Shown: positions 53,626 to 64,000 of the stretch, piece after piece
How positions within the stretch are numbered: position 1 is the stretch's first letter
How the letters are laid out: each line of letters begins with the position of its first letter
The notes under the pieces: model-generated
Told to the model about the DNA's origin: nothing
Seen by the model: only the letters and a program-made list of their open reading frames with translations
Databases searched by the model: none
Position numbers and translations under genes: made by a program
Assembly (NCBI RefSeq): GCF_900964775.1
Contig: NC_041818.1
Coordinates: 7,275,332 to 7,339,331 of the forward strand
Direction: 5' to 3'
Origin: Scleropages formosus
Taxonomy: Eukaryota > Chordata > Actinopteri > Osteoglossiformes > Osteoglossidae
DNA length: 64,000 nt

Positions 53626-55766
53626 AATGTGCGCGATCGCGAAATACGGGGTTCAATGTTGCAGACCGTCGACACGCACCACATGGACACGTCGGGCAGA
53701 TTAATAAAGCTGGACGAGAAGAGTCTCTGTAGAGTCTCTGTGCCTTGCGACAGAGTGCAGCTCCACCTTCGTCCAGCATCGGTCAAACACCCGACCCGCA
53801 TGGTCATCATTCTCATAGAAAATATTAAAATAAGCTCACAAAATGTAAACGCTACGCCTTAAATGTATAAAATGAGTAAGCGATTATCATTTACACACCT
53901 AGTTACCTACTTGGCTTAACCAGTTCAACTTGGGATGCACTTTTGCATCTCCACTACTTTTTTCTACTACATACATGGTTAAAGCAACATATGGAACTGG
54001 TCATTACACGCCTATCATGTCACATTCGACACACTGATTCCCATTAAACAACCATTTCGTGGTAAAACTAAGGGACACAAGGTGTGTTTTGTATATGAAA
54101 ACCATATTTGACTGTGTGGAAAACAGGAGGACATCACATGGGCTCAGTTTATGGGTTTAACCGGTTGATGGGGGGGGTCCCCTCCTCCAGAACATATCCG
54201 ATTTCCCACACACACCGGTCAGATGAACAACAAATACCACGACCTTCACTAGAGCAACAAGCTGTGCTTCTTTTACCGCTACACATACAATACAGTGTAT
54301 CACATTTCATTGCCTTCCACACCAAGGACATGGGAGAAAAACACCACCGATGTCCGTTCTTCTCTCCGATCCTCCATTCGCATACTACCGGAACTGAGAA
54401 AAACATCTGATCAAGTTTAACACCAAAAACATGATGAGAAGGAGGAAAAATCAATGTAAATGCATGTGGATGGGTATATATAAACTGCCACTTTTCAAAG
54501 ATAATTTTATTTTTAATGCATTTTTTAATACATATTCTACAGTGTATGTTTGTAGCGGAGCAAATATGTTTACCAGACGGTAGAGAGGTATGCGGGACGG
54601 TCCATTTTCCTGGCTTCCACCGCACTTCCGCAGCTCGTGTCAGGATCGGTGATTATTATGCTGTTCATGGTTATATTATTGCTGGTAAGAACAGTCACCC
54701 AAGTCGCACGAAGAACAAAGTAGAGCAAAATTAAAAAATTCAAAAGTGGATCAACAACGTACAAACTTGTATGATGAAGGGGTCTACAACTGACATCTAA
54801 TAGGAGTTTATGGGGGAGAAGAATTATTTTCACCACTTTCAAATTAGTTTTCATAGAAGTTACAGAAAGTAAAAAGTTAAACATTTTTTAAAATTTCCTA
54901 AAACGCTTGAATATTAATTTATTATAGGTACTGAAGAGGCTTCTTACAGAATCCAACACTCTAATAAATTGACTTTTCTGTATCATTAAGTTTTTATTGC
55001 TTGCGGCTTCTGGGTAAAAATGACTTCGTGGATCCCTACAAAACAAGTTATTTACACTGACGCCGGAGGTCATAGAAACCTTGTTTGTAGTGACCCTTCA
55101 CATTCTGCCCTAGTGCCTTCCGGAAGTGTTCATGACACCAACGTTGAGATGGCTCACCAGCAATAAGTGGACACATCATGCCTACGATTCAGGTTTAGTG
55201 AATACAGTGGGGCGTCAATGTTCATGAAAAACACATTTAGTTTACAGTATCAAGGTAACGCTTCAAAAAAAATTTTGGAGCCACTAGTTACCCCCCCCCC
55301 CCCAACCCCCAGCCCTATTTGGCCTGTATTCCAAAGAATTAAACTGGTGGTGCACATGCTTTTCCTACAGTGACAGGCAGTGCTGTACCGTGTCATATAG
55401 ACGGTTAACGTTATGGGCACAGCAGGCGTCTCATGTAACGGACACCGTGCTCGGGGGGGGGGGTCATTGCACATGGCATAACAGAGGGCAAAAAAAAAAA
55501 AAAAATACAACAACTGCACCCAACTGTCACCAGGATCACAATGGGGACATTGACAAAGGAATGCTGTTCGGAAACGACCAACAAAGTTAAATTCAATCAC
55601 GTCACTTTATTCCTACAATATTCCTCCTTATTCCTTTGATGTGTTTGAACTGCTTTAAGTCTGTATTTTTTAATTGAATTTTGTTAAAATGATCATGTTT
55701 TTTGAGTATATTGAGTTTTGCGTTGGTATTCGGACTGGTGGTTTCAGACGGTCGACGTGCTGAGGA

Positions 55767-56099
55767 CCAGAAGCTTCTCTCCACAGGCGCTGTGGCAGAC
55801 ACGAGCGGGTTCGAGGAAAAGCGTCACAAATCTGGTTACAAGACAGGGTCAGCTAAACGCTGTGGGTAGCACACACCCCCGAGGGCTGGCTGTGCGACGC
55901 TGCAGCTGGCGATTGGAGTTGGTGCCGTCGCCCAAGGAGGGAGGACAGAGGCGCTTTGTGAGCCGAGCAGCAGCTGGTCTCCGCGGCGGCGTTCAGGCGG
56001 TCCTGGTGTCTCCGGTTGGTCGTTCTCCATTCGGATTTGTGACGCTTCTCCTCAAACCCAGGTGTGTCTACCACAGTACATGTGGAGAGAAGCTTCTGG
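55767..56099. repeat. 66-bp imperfect inverted repeat with open frame in both arms
   Basis: Arms 55,767-55,832 (plus) and 56,034-56,099 (minus) match at about 56 of 66 bases. Both arms translate similarly outward (KLLST...DT.GFEEKRHKS). Origin unknown. Confidence 0.75.
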
Positions 56100-59019
56100 G
56101 CTTCACAGAAAACCACATGAGAAAATTGTCTGTTACAGTAATGAGCCCTTCACATCTCCGCTCACACTGGTGTCGGTCATGATGATCTAGGGAAAATTTT
56201 GCCGCCATCATCATCTTAGGCCCTTCAATGCCTTTCTAACCCATTCATCATTTTAACTTCCTTAAGATTTCCAACAAGGTCCTGTTACAGTAATGAGAAC
56301 CCATGGTGTTATAGGGATTAGAGAGAAAATATTTTTAAGGTATGAAAAACAAAAGATCAAATCTTGTCTTCATTTTTAATCTTCACTTCTTGTTGAAGCA
56401 TCATGGAAGAATGAAACTATTTAAACTCCATCTGTAACTATGACAAGAACTTGAACAAGTTTAACGATACTGAGAAACCTGTTCCAGACGCCGTAATTTC
56501 ACTTTGTTTACTGACCTTTTTAACAAGGTTATTTCAAGTTTTCAACAAGATTTTAATTTGGGTTGCTGTAAAAACAACTTCTTTCAAAAAGCTAGACATG
56601 ATTATAAATATTTTGAATCTGAAGGGTAACGACATTAATAGATTAGACTATAGAATACAGATGATACTTTTTTAAATAAAAAAAGTATTTTGATAGATTA
56701 GGATATTCAACATGATTGTATGTTTTAAAATTAATTTTATCTCTAAAAATTTGAAGAGATCTAATATAAATACTTTGTGTGCCGACTGGTAGTTCACGCA
56801 GGACTGAGTAAGCATGTTTACCACGGATGTCACTCGCAACGGTTTTATAAGACTGACCCGACTGATAGATGAGTGCCGACAGAAAGATCACGGACATACA
56901 TCTTTTTCCTACACCCTGCCTGCTATCTCGCACCGCAGGCCACGGCGGCTGCAGTAGGTCATCGCTTAATCTCGCACCCAGAACATTAGTCTGCAGTTGC
57001 AATATCACTCCGAGGGCAGAACTGACAACGCAAGCAGAAAAGGCCTTCAGCAAAACCACATGCGACACGCATGCAGCCATGGACTCTCCACAACTTAAAT
57101 ACACGGCAGCTCATTTCAAATAAACAGTATCTTATACATCTTCACAGGTTTTAAAACAAAAAAACGGATATTTCATTCGGACTCCGACAACGATTGCGAC
57201 ACCCAACGTGAAAACGGAACAGGCCTCAGGAAACGTTCACTATGTCCGTACACCAGGTTCCACCTTTTTTTTTTTTTTTTAAACCTCTTCCCACTGACTT
57301 GGGTTGTAAAGTCTACCGGTTTGCTTGCACTCGTACGACATACCGCGTTGAAGACAGAAACGCAGTTGGGTAGCCCAAGATATCCAGAAACGTCAAAGTC
57401 ATCCCTTCTTCAGCGCTTTCCTCAGGGTCATCTGGCCTAGGATCAGGATCCAAGTGACATACGCACTGGAAGTTATGGTCATTAGGAACGGGAAGGAATA
57501 TTAGATAGTATGGAGCGTGACAGTACAGGACATGGACTTAAAGCCGTTCAGCTGAAGAATTTACTGCCTACTAAGTGCTGTAATACCCTGAATTACACCA
57601 GTCAACATACCCAGCTGTGAAAATGGGTCAAATACCATAAGTATCTTGGGATAGAAGTATCAGATATGTAATTAATTAATAACAGGCAGGAAGATTTAAA
57701 ATACTGCAGAATTTTGGGAAACATTTTGGTTTTAACAGCACTCTTCACGTCCTTCTCGTCAACACACCTGTTAGAAAGAAGGGACCGAGCTCAACCGTGG
57801 AGCGTGTCCTGCCCTCCCAGCTAAACTACGTACCGTATAGGTGCGGCAAAGTGCCATGGAAAATTGTGGTATGAAGCACATTGCATTTTTAAATGAATGC
57901 AATTGCGGGGGGGGAATTGCATGGAAACTGACTTGAGAAATTAATTTGCTCCTATGAAGAAATGTTACATAAGAGTTAATGAAAGTGAGAGCAAATGACA
58001 GTATTATGAGTCATTCTTACAAGTGAGGAGGACATTCTAGAAGGATTTGGGAACACTCGTTTCAGCCCGATTTCAGCTGCTGAAGGAGGCCAAGTGAAAG
58101 CCACGGCGTGTTGTCGGTGAAAGGAGAAACAACTGACCGACAACATGCCGATCAAAACAACAACAACAAGCCACGTGCACAACTCTTGACCCATGTCCTC
58201 GACTTCAGGGTGAGAGGGAAAAAAAAAAAGCCACACATTTTCCATTTGAAATTCTCAAAAGTTCAGCCTGAACGCCTTGAAAATGACGGCGTGAACATGC
58301 GCTGCGTACACAGGCATCAACAAGACAAGAAAACTTCACTGGCACACAGTACAAAACTAGTTTAAGAGCAACAAACAGGAGATACAAAGGTTAGGTGCTA
58401 TTTGCACCACAAATCCTTCTTACCGCCATCCTGTTTCATCAGCAACGCCGCACACATCACATACGCTGCACCTCTATAAACCTGACGTGTGCCATAAAAC
58501 TCAAAGTGAATATTATATTTTCAAATGTCATGAAATTCATAGCAGACACAAATGTCACGCGCACAGAACAACGATCCATCGGCGAACTCATCTCCTCTCA
58601 GCCCCTGAACATTTTCAGTCCGCGTGCCTTTTGGGAGCTTATCCAAATTACCGACTGAGCCAGTTCCTACCAGAAGCAAACCGAACATGATTTACCCCGA
58701 CAACAATCCCAGAACATCTCAAATCATCACTTTAATTTGACAAAAGTTTCAAAAATGCAGGAATCTGGAACTTATTTTGCAAGAAAGGAAAAGTACATAT
58801 GTAGTTCAAGCCATCAAATCAAAAATCACATTTCCCTGGAGGATCTGATTTGTGAGTTTACAGACAGTTAAATAATAGAAAGGTGGAAATTACTGTATTC
58901 ATTTATAAATGAACTAGAGGAAAACGGGTGGAATTAAAAAAAAACAAAAAAAAAAAATTTATTCATAGGAAACAATTCAGTTTCCCTTCCACTCTCCTCA
59001 AAAGTGTACAGCTAGGATT

Positions 59020-59160
59020 TTACAGAGAGTTTATTTTAATTTAGCAGGGTATTCCCACCAAGTGCCTTGATCAAGGTAGAGCAGGAAAGGAGCTTTGATC
59101 CACAACCCTTCAGGATTCCGATGGAAGAGCTCTAACCCCTTTACTGTGTGCGGACCTACT
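59020..59160 (-). repeat. SINE family B, diverged
   Basis: Minus orientation. TTTAGCAGGGTATTCCCACC, GTGCCTTGATCAAGGTAGAG and a decayed head. Confidence 0.55.
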
Positions 59161-59459
59161 GTCCCACTGTGGAACTGGGTGAACAACCGCATTTGAACCT
59201 GCATGGGACACAAAGGGCCTCTGCACCCCACCCCGACAAACCACCTGTCACTCAAGACAAGGCCAACCTTTATTCATGTCACCATAAAACCCTTAGTGAC
59301 CTCTGCAGAAAGGGGCCTTAAATACGGGATGGAGCCCCCAGCTGGCCGAAAAGGGCACGACTAAGACTCAGCCAAGTAGGACTCCTGGATCTTCAATCAA
59401 AACATCTCTCTCCCTCTCTTTATATGTCACACATACAATATATACATGCATACATACTG

Positions 59460-59666
59460 TACACACACACACACACAGTCCGAAACGGCTTGTCCCAAGC
59501 AGGGTTGCAGCGAACCGGAGCCTAACCCAACAACACAGGGCGTAAGGCTGGAGGGGGAGGGGACGCACCTAGGACGGGACGCCAGTCCGACCCCAAGCGG
59601 GACTCGAACCCGGGACCCACCAGGAGAGCAAGACCCGGCCAAACCCGCTGCACCACAGTGCCCCCA
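59460..59666 (-). repeat. tRNA-derived SINE (family A) with (CA)n tail
   Basis: Family A copy with a CA run at the tail end and the CGGGACTCGAACCCGGGACC box near its right end. Slightly shortened inside. Confidence 0.88.
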
Positions 59667-59819
59667 TATACGTACTACACATATGTAATACACATGAGCC
59701 ACAGTGCAAATTATATATGCATATAAACTGTGTGAGAGTGACGGTGCATATTTTACATACATATATGCACATATACACACAGATATGCTATAATATGAAG
59801 CCTTAAAATACAGTTATGC

Positions 59820-59831
59820 AGTGTGTGTGTG

Positions 59832-59866
<35 letters not shown>
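59820..59866. repeat. (GT)n/(AT)n microsatellite
   Basis: GT units passing into a pure AT run of about 26 bp. Confidence 0.95.
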
Positions 59867-59871
<5 letters not shown>

Positions 59872-60119
59872 TACAATTGTGCACACATTATAAACAAATA
59901 TACGTATACTCATATGAGTGTAACAAACAAAGCATGTACAGGCACACAATACAGAATACTATACTAAATATATATATATACACACACTATAGTATATAGT
60001 AAATTAAGAACTATATATATAGTAAATGTACACAAAAGGTGTTCAACACGAGCCACTGACGATCGTGCTCATCGCTGCTCCTCCGCCACTGAATATTATT
60101 TATTATATACTCTGCAGGC

Positions 60120-60960
60120 GAGAGAAAGTTCCAGCACGGACGCCGGTACAGAACGAGGTACGGCGGCGCGATCCGCGCGAGGAGCAGCTGCGAGCAAAAG
60201 AAACACAGAGAGAGGAGCTCAGGCGCCGTCTCGTGTGCGAGTTCAGCTCAGTGCTGCTGCAACAGGCAGGATAGCCGAGTGCGTGGGCAAAAAAAAAGTG
60301 GGTTCCTTCGCACACGCATGATTTCCTCAGAATGTGAGCTGTATTTGTCCACAAACCATACGCGAGACGGAGAAGGACAGGCTCTCAGACTGTCCGCATC
60401 TCCTCAGCGCGACACCAATGATGCTCTTTCTTTGTGACGAAGCAAAACAGGCACCGTTGCTTCCAATGAGCATTGAGTTGCTATATACCCGCCACAACAG
60501 CAACAAAACCAATTATAAATATTATTATACAATTAGGAATCAAATTTAATTAAAACGAATGCAGGTCGCGCTGAGGAAACACGGCGACAGTAATTCCATT
60601 AGTGCGATACAGCTAAGAGGGTCAAGAGGTGTTAAGCGGATCTTTAGCGCCGCGTCGCGTGCCGCGTCCGCGCGCCTCCTTACCTTCCCCGCGCGCTTGC
60701 CGAACCCAAACACAACGGCGACAGCCGATGACCGACAGTTACCTCCCCATTCTCCTCAGGAAACATACACCCGGAAGCGTTACGTCACCTGACTCCATCG
60801 CGCAGAACCAATAAATGCGCAGGACATGCCACGCCCCTTTATTTCTACCCTTATAAGGATGCGCAGAAGCGTTGGGACGCGTAGCCACGAAAAGATTTGC
60901 TTAACGGCGGCGACTTTCTTCGGGAAACTGCGTCTTACGACGACACAACGTAAAAAGTGC
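60120..60960 (-). promoter_or_regulatory. CpG island, probable ACSL4 promoter with 5' non-coding exon
   Basis: CpG-rich. On the minus strand there is a strong donor, GAAG|GTAAGG, with exon end at 60,684 and GT at 60,683-60,682. An ETS/CRE-like composite, CCGGAAGCGTTACGTCA, lies at 60,771-60,787. The next gene downstream in this direction is ACSL4, so this is its likely first exon; a transcript is needed to confirm. PIN4 ends on the other side. Confidence 0.5.
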
Positions 60961-61494
60961 GCATATTTTCCATACAAGACATGTAAACCTCATCGATAAA
61001 GACCAAGTTTTGAAAATATTGTGGTTATCATTAGGTATCCATAATCACAAACATATGGAACATGCCTGTTATTTTTTGCATTACAGATCGTTTTTACACT
61101 GAAACATGTTTAGGTTGCTGTACGTACAGTGAATGGAACAGAGTAATAAGAGGACAAAAAAACAAAGAGGATGTGTCAGTACTGTATAAAACAGACACGT
61201 ACTGTAATTTAAAAGACTTGTTTTCTTCAGACTTCTTCACACTTAACACTCCTGACACGACCATAGGTTACTGACACCAAGTAGAACCTCTGCCGCTCAC
61301 CTGCTGTAAGGGACAAAACCTGGAGCTCTAGCCAATAAATAGCGCATTTTGCACACTTTTGGGTTCCTCCAAAACAAGGACACACTTACCTCGCTGTACA
61401 GTGGAATTTCTGTGCCTAAGCAGTGCTAAATTAGTTTGTGAAAGCTAACCTTCGGGCCTAAGTATGTGGCGTATGGGTTAACGTTAGAGCAACT
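60961..61494. other. No gene seen
   Basis: Unique-looking AT-rich sequence between the CpG island and a SINE; no exon or repeat recognised. Confidence 0.4.
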
Positions 61495-61690
61495 TTTATT
61501 TATTCATTTAGCTGACACTTTCCTCCAAAACAACTTATATTCTTCAGTTATTTACCCATTTACACAGCCGGGTAATTTTTACTGGAGCAATTTTAGGGTG
61601 TGTACTTTGATCAAGGGTACTATAGGTAGAGGTAGGATTTGAACCCGCAACATTTCCAATCACAGTAGCTACCCCAGCGGAGAACGTTAA
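61495..61690 (-). repeat. tRNA-derived SINE (family B), full
   Basis: Minus orientation: CATTTAGCTGACACTTTCCT tail, CCATTTACACAGCCGGGTAA, TTTGATCAAGGGTACTATAG and GGATTTGAACCCGCAAC (B box). Confidence 0.85.
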
Positions 61691-62079
61691 ACCAGGGTAC
61701 CACATCAGCACTTTGCAGCAAAAGTAACACTTGCAGTAAAATTTGTCATGGTTAAATATATTAAGTTAACTGATTAACTGATAATGTTTATAAGATCATT
61801 AGTTTTCATGATCCCTCATCACCCAGGAGTTTGTTTTATATTAAAGAATTTTTCAATGGAACCAAAAACACAACTCTAAAAATGAGCATTTATACTCCTT
61901 ACAAGTGCAAAAATGAATACACAAATAAGAGAGAACAAGTTGTGTTTAAAGTATTTTAATAGACAAGTTCTAGTCAACTTAGATTTTCAAGTCCTGGAAA
62001 AATCAAGTTTATGTAATTACACCCTCTACCAAAAACAATGTGTACAAAGTGATATACTCTTTTCGCTGCTTGGACTGTA

Positions 62080-62238
62080 TCACTTCTTGCCCTCTACCAT
62101 GATGATGTGATAGCCAAACTTTGTCTTGACAGGAGGGTCTGTGTACACTGGTCTGTCCATAGTGCTCACGGGCAGGGCGAACGCCGCATCCTGGAATGGT
62201 CCCACCATGGAGCCCCTTGTCATCCAGCCAAGGTCGCC
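62080..62238 (-). CDS. pin4: Parvulin-type peptidyl-prolyl isomerase PIN4, last exon only
   Basis: The last coding exon runs 62,238-62,080 on the minus strand, after an acceptor with AG at 62,240-62,239. It encodes 52 residues, [20 protein letters not shown], then a segment with [20 protein letters not shown], ending IMVEGKK and TGA. This is the C-terminal half of the parvulin PPIase domain and is almost identical to human PIN4 (131 aa). The earlier exons, with the basic N-terminus and the HILCEKH part, were not found up to 64,000 and must lie beyond the window. PIN4 isomerises X-Pro bonds and is linked to ribosome biogenesis, chromatin and mitochondria. The upstream intron has an L2 fragment. 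Confidence 0.95.
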   Translation of the reverse strand, partial: GDLGWMTRGSMVGPFQDAAFALPVSTMDRPVYTDPPVKTKFGYHIIMVEGKK

Positions 62239-62419
62239 CTGCAACATGAGCAACAAGCTCTTCACCATTTCACAACTCTACGTTAGAGTAATGTACAAAG
62301 GACAAGCCCAAACACAACTTTATCACATTTCTGCACTTCCCATCCACCAATTGTACTAGACACTTTGGTACAATATCAAGGAAACCTTTAATAAATAATA
62401 AATAAATAAATTCAAAACC

Positions 62420-63045
62420 CTGGTTACTGTGTACAAATGCATCAATAGGACTGCTCCCGGCTATTTACAGGACTTGATCAACCGGTACGCCCCAGCCAGG
62501 CCCCTTCGCTCATCTACTTTGCTCGTTTGGTGGTCCAGTGCACGAAAGGCAAAGCTCAGAGGTTCTCGGTTCTGGGTCCGTTGTGGTGGAATGACCTTCC
62601 CCTGTCACTCAGAACTGCGGAAACTCTGTCTGTTTTCAAGAAGGGTCTGAAAACCCACCTTTTCCAGATCCACTTCGCCCAAGATCTCTCCAGCTCATCT
62701 ATGATGTAACTGTTCACACATCGTAACTCCAGAAGCATCCCCAGATACAACCTTTATTCAGCCATTACTCTGGTATTGTACTGCTCATTTGTGCATCTTA
62801 TAATTTTTAATTTTAAAAAAAAATTGGTGTAGGTATCAGGATTTGTCTATCCTGTGTCTTACGCACCTACTTGATCGATGAACCTCGGTGCAGCAAGTGG
62901 TAGGTAACGAACTAGGTTTGCTCGAGACTTTCATCTCTGCAGCTATGTCTCCTTCTCTTAATGTAGTGCATAAATTGTACTTTTGCTGAGATGTACGTCG
63001 CTTTGGACAAAAGCGTCTGCTAAATTAATAAATGTAAATGTAAAT
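62420..63045 (+). mobile_element. L2-type LINE 3' part, decayed
   Basis: Reverse-transcriptase C-terminal pieces: TVYKCINRTAPGYLQDLINR, APARPLRSS, then LRTAETLSVFKKGLKTHLF in another frame. It is followed by a 3' UTR with GAGATGTACGTCGCTTTGG and AAAAGCGTCTGCTAAATTAA. Frameshifted, inactive. Lies in a PIN4 intron. Its terminal sequence is shared with the family B SINEs. Confidence 0.82.
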
Positions 63046-64000
63046 TTAATAACATTCATCTAATTTGATATTCAGTTTTCTTGTATAGAAATTCTTTTTT
63101 GTAAAAACCGTTTCCCATACAAATGTTTCCATACATTTTCAACAATATCCTTCAGATATTTTCAATATTAAGCTCTGTAGTGAAACGCAGAATACTTTCA
63201 CAGGGTGTGAAGAACTACTGGAATTTTTTGGCACTTGGCAACGTCTGTCCTCAAATGAAAATACAGCTTTACTTGGTCCTGGAGATGGTGAAACACTTAT
63301 CCTCTGCCACTACAACCTAGAATCTACTCTATGTTTGCTTTCATCTTTTCAGCTGTTGATGTACTCATCTTTTAAAATTTTCGATTTTTTTTTTTTTTTG
63401 CTGCTTATTGCTAGTTTATGTTTGAGGTGGGTTGGAGCGTAAGGGTTTTTTTTCTGTAGAAAATGGGGTAATATATTGTTTTCTCCGTATGTCTGGGTCT
63501 AAAAGTCAAATAAAAAAGAATCAAAATTTTAAAACTCAGATATTGCACCATCTAGTGGAAAAAACTGGTACATGGGGTTTGATGTCGCAGTCACCTGTAT
63601 ATGAGTCCAGAAGAAACAAACAAGACAAAAGTTCTCTGAGCAAACGTCATTATTCAAGGACAGAAATATACAGATAAATAATTTTCAAGAAAAAACTGCC
63701 AAGGAATCACATTTATTTTTTCATTTAGCTGACAACTCTGTCCAAGACGACTCCTAGTTTGAAAGCTATTTACCCATTTATACGTCTGGGTTTTCTTACT
63801 GTATCAGTTCAGGGTAAGCATGAGGGTCATGGCTGATATGCAAAAAAAGTGTCAGTAATACAACTAAACAAATACCAAGAACAACCACCTCTGGCCTGTG
63901 TCCACACTTGTAGAGTCATCAGAAGGTGTAATGAAAGCTTAGAGTAATGTGACAGCAAAGTCAGCTTTTTAATGTGCTGCTTTGTTTACTAACCCCTTGT
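63046..64000. other. PIN4 intron sequence, no exon seen
   Basis: AT-rich; one partial SINE is listed separately. No missing PIN4 exon could be recognised. Confidence 0.55.
63705..63830 (-). repeat. SINE family B, partial
   Basis: CATTTAGCTGACAACTCTGT, CTATTTACCCATTTATACG and a diverged CAGTTCAGGGTAAGC; head missing. Confidence 0.7.

Larger units (their letters stand above)
50718..60683 (-). other. Probable ACSL4 5' untranslated region and first intron, with repeats
   Basis: An acceptor at 50,810-50,809 (CCACAG) could begin the start-codon exon. No convincing coding exon was found up to the CpG promoter at 60.7 kb. The stretch holds family A and B SINEs, a LINE 3' end, an 85 percent inverted repeat at 55.8-56.1 kb, poly(C) near 55,291 and AT/CA microsatellites. 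Open frames at 53,444-53,816, 54,149-54,625 and 56,643-57,104 show no known domain. The UTR assignment is inference from orientation. Confidence 0.4.

Noticed and set aside
54149-54625. 158-residue minus-strand open frame
   Set aside because: No recognisable motif or splice partner; unremarkable composition.
56643-57104. 153-residue minus-strand open frame
   Set aside because: No recognisable domain or splice context; composition looks random and no family motif could be named.
57404-57490. Short membrane-like peptide (AYVTWILILGQMTLRKALKKG) after a possible acceptor, with a hydrophobic frame at 58,150-58,220
   Set aside because: Only 20-odd residues, weak acceptor, no donor partner proven and no protein I recognise. 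Could be a small membrane gene but cannot be supported.

Overview
The window is nuclear DNA from a vertebrate, almost certainly a ray-finned (teleost-grade) fish. It has split genes with GT-AG introns, small introns, CpG-rich promoters, and many SINEs, LINEs, Tc1-like elements and CA microsatellites. Five protein-coding genes are supported; all have X-linked human orthologues: XIAP (-), PSMD10/gankyrin (-), NXT2 (+), ACSL4 (-) and the 3' end of PIN4 (-). A GC-rich tRNA-derived SINE present in nine copies plus one fold-back fragment reminds me of bonytongue or tarpon-type genomes, but that is memory only.

Layout. 1-8,340 is non-coding; it ends in two CpG-rich blocks (5.45-6.1 kb and 6.8-8.3 kb). 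The second has a strong minus-strand splice donor at 7,981-7,983 and may be the 5' end of the gene next to XIAP (STAG2 in mammals). 8.4-13.5 kb is a graveyard of LINE and Tc1-like copies. XIAP occupies 14.77-17.79 kb (coding), with a probable promoter near 21.9 kb. 22.5-31.3 kb is repeat-rich: SINEs, a fragmentary BEL/Pao element split by a Tc1-like element, and another dead Tc1-like copy.

PSMD10 (31.98-37.62 kb) and NXT2 (38.04-40.60 kb) are head to head with 415 bp between start codons, so they probably share a bidirectional promoter. NXT2 and ACSL4 (42.92-50.72 kb coding) are tail to tail, as in human. ACSL4 seems to have a long 5' intron running to a CpG promoter near 60.7 kb. The last coding exon of PIN4 is at 62.08-62.24 kb and its other exons lie beyond the window.

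Coding exons were built by hand from splice sites, and reading phase was tracked across every junction. The totals are XIAP 393 aa, PSMD10 226 aa (same as human), NXT2 143 aa and ACSL4 711 aa (same as the human long form). The genes are unrelated housekeeping functions (apoptosis control, proteasome assembly, mRNA export, lipid activation, prolyl isomerisation). The main points of interest are: an unusual Asp in the ACSL4 ATP-binding loop; loss of the ACSL4 short-form start codon; an XIAP without a visible UBA domain; the PSMD10/NXT2 shared promoter; a solo LTR with intact target duplication nested in a Tigger-like transposon; a snap-back SINE fragment with target duplications; and SINEs whose tail matches a local L2 LINE. 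I found no clear sign of an undescribed multi-gene system.
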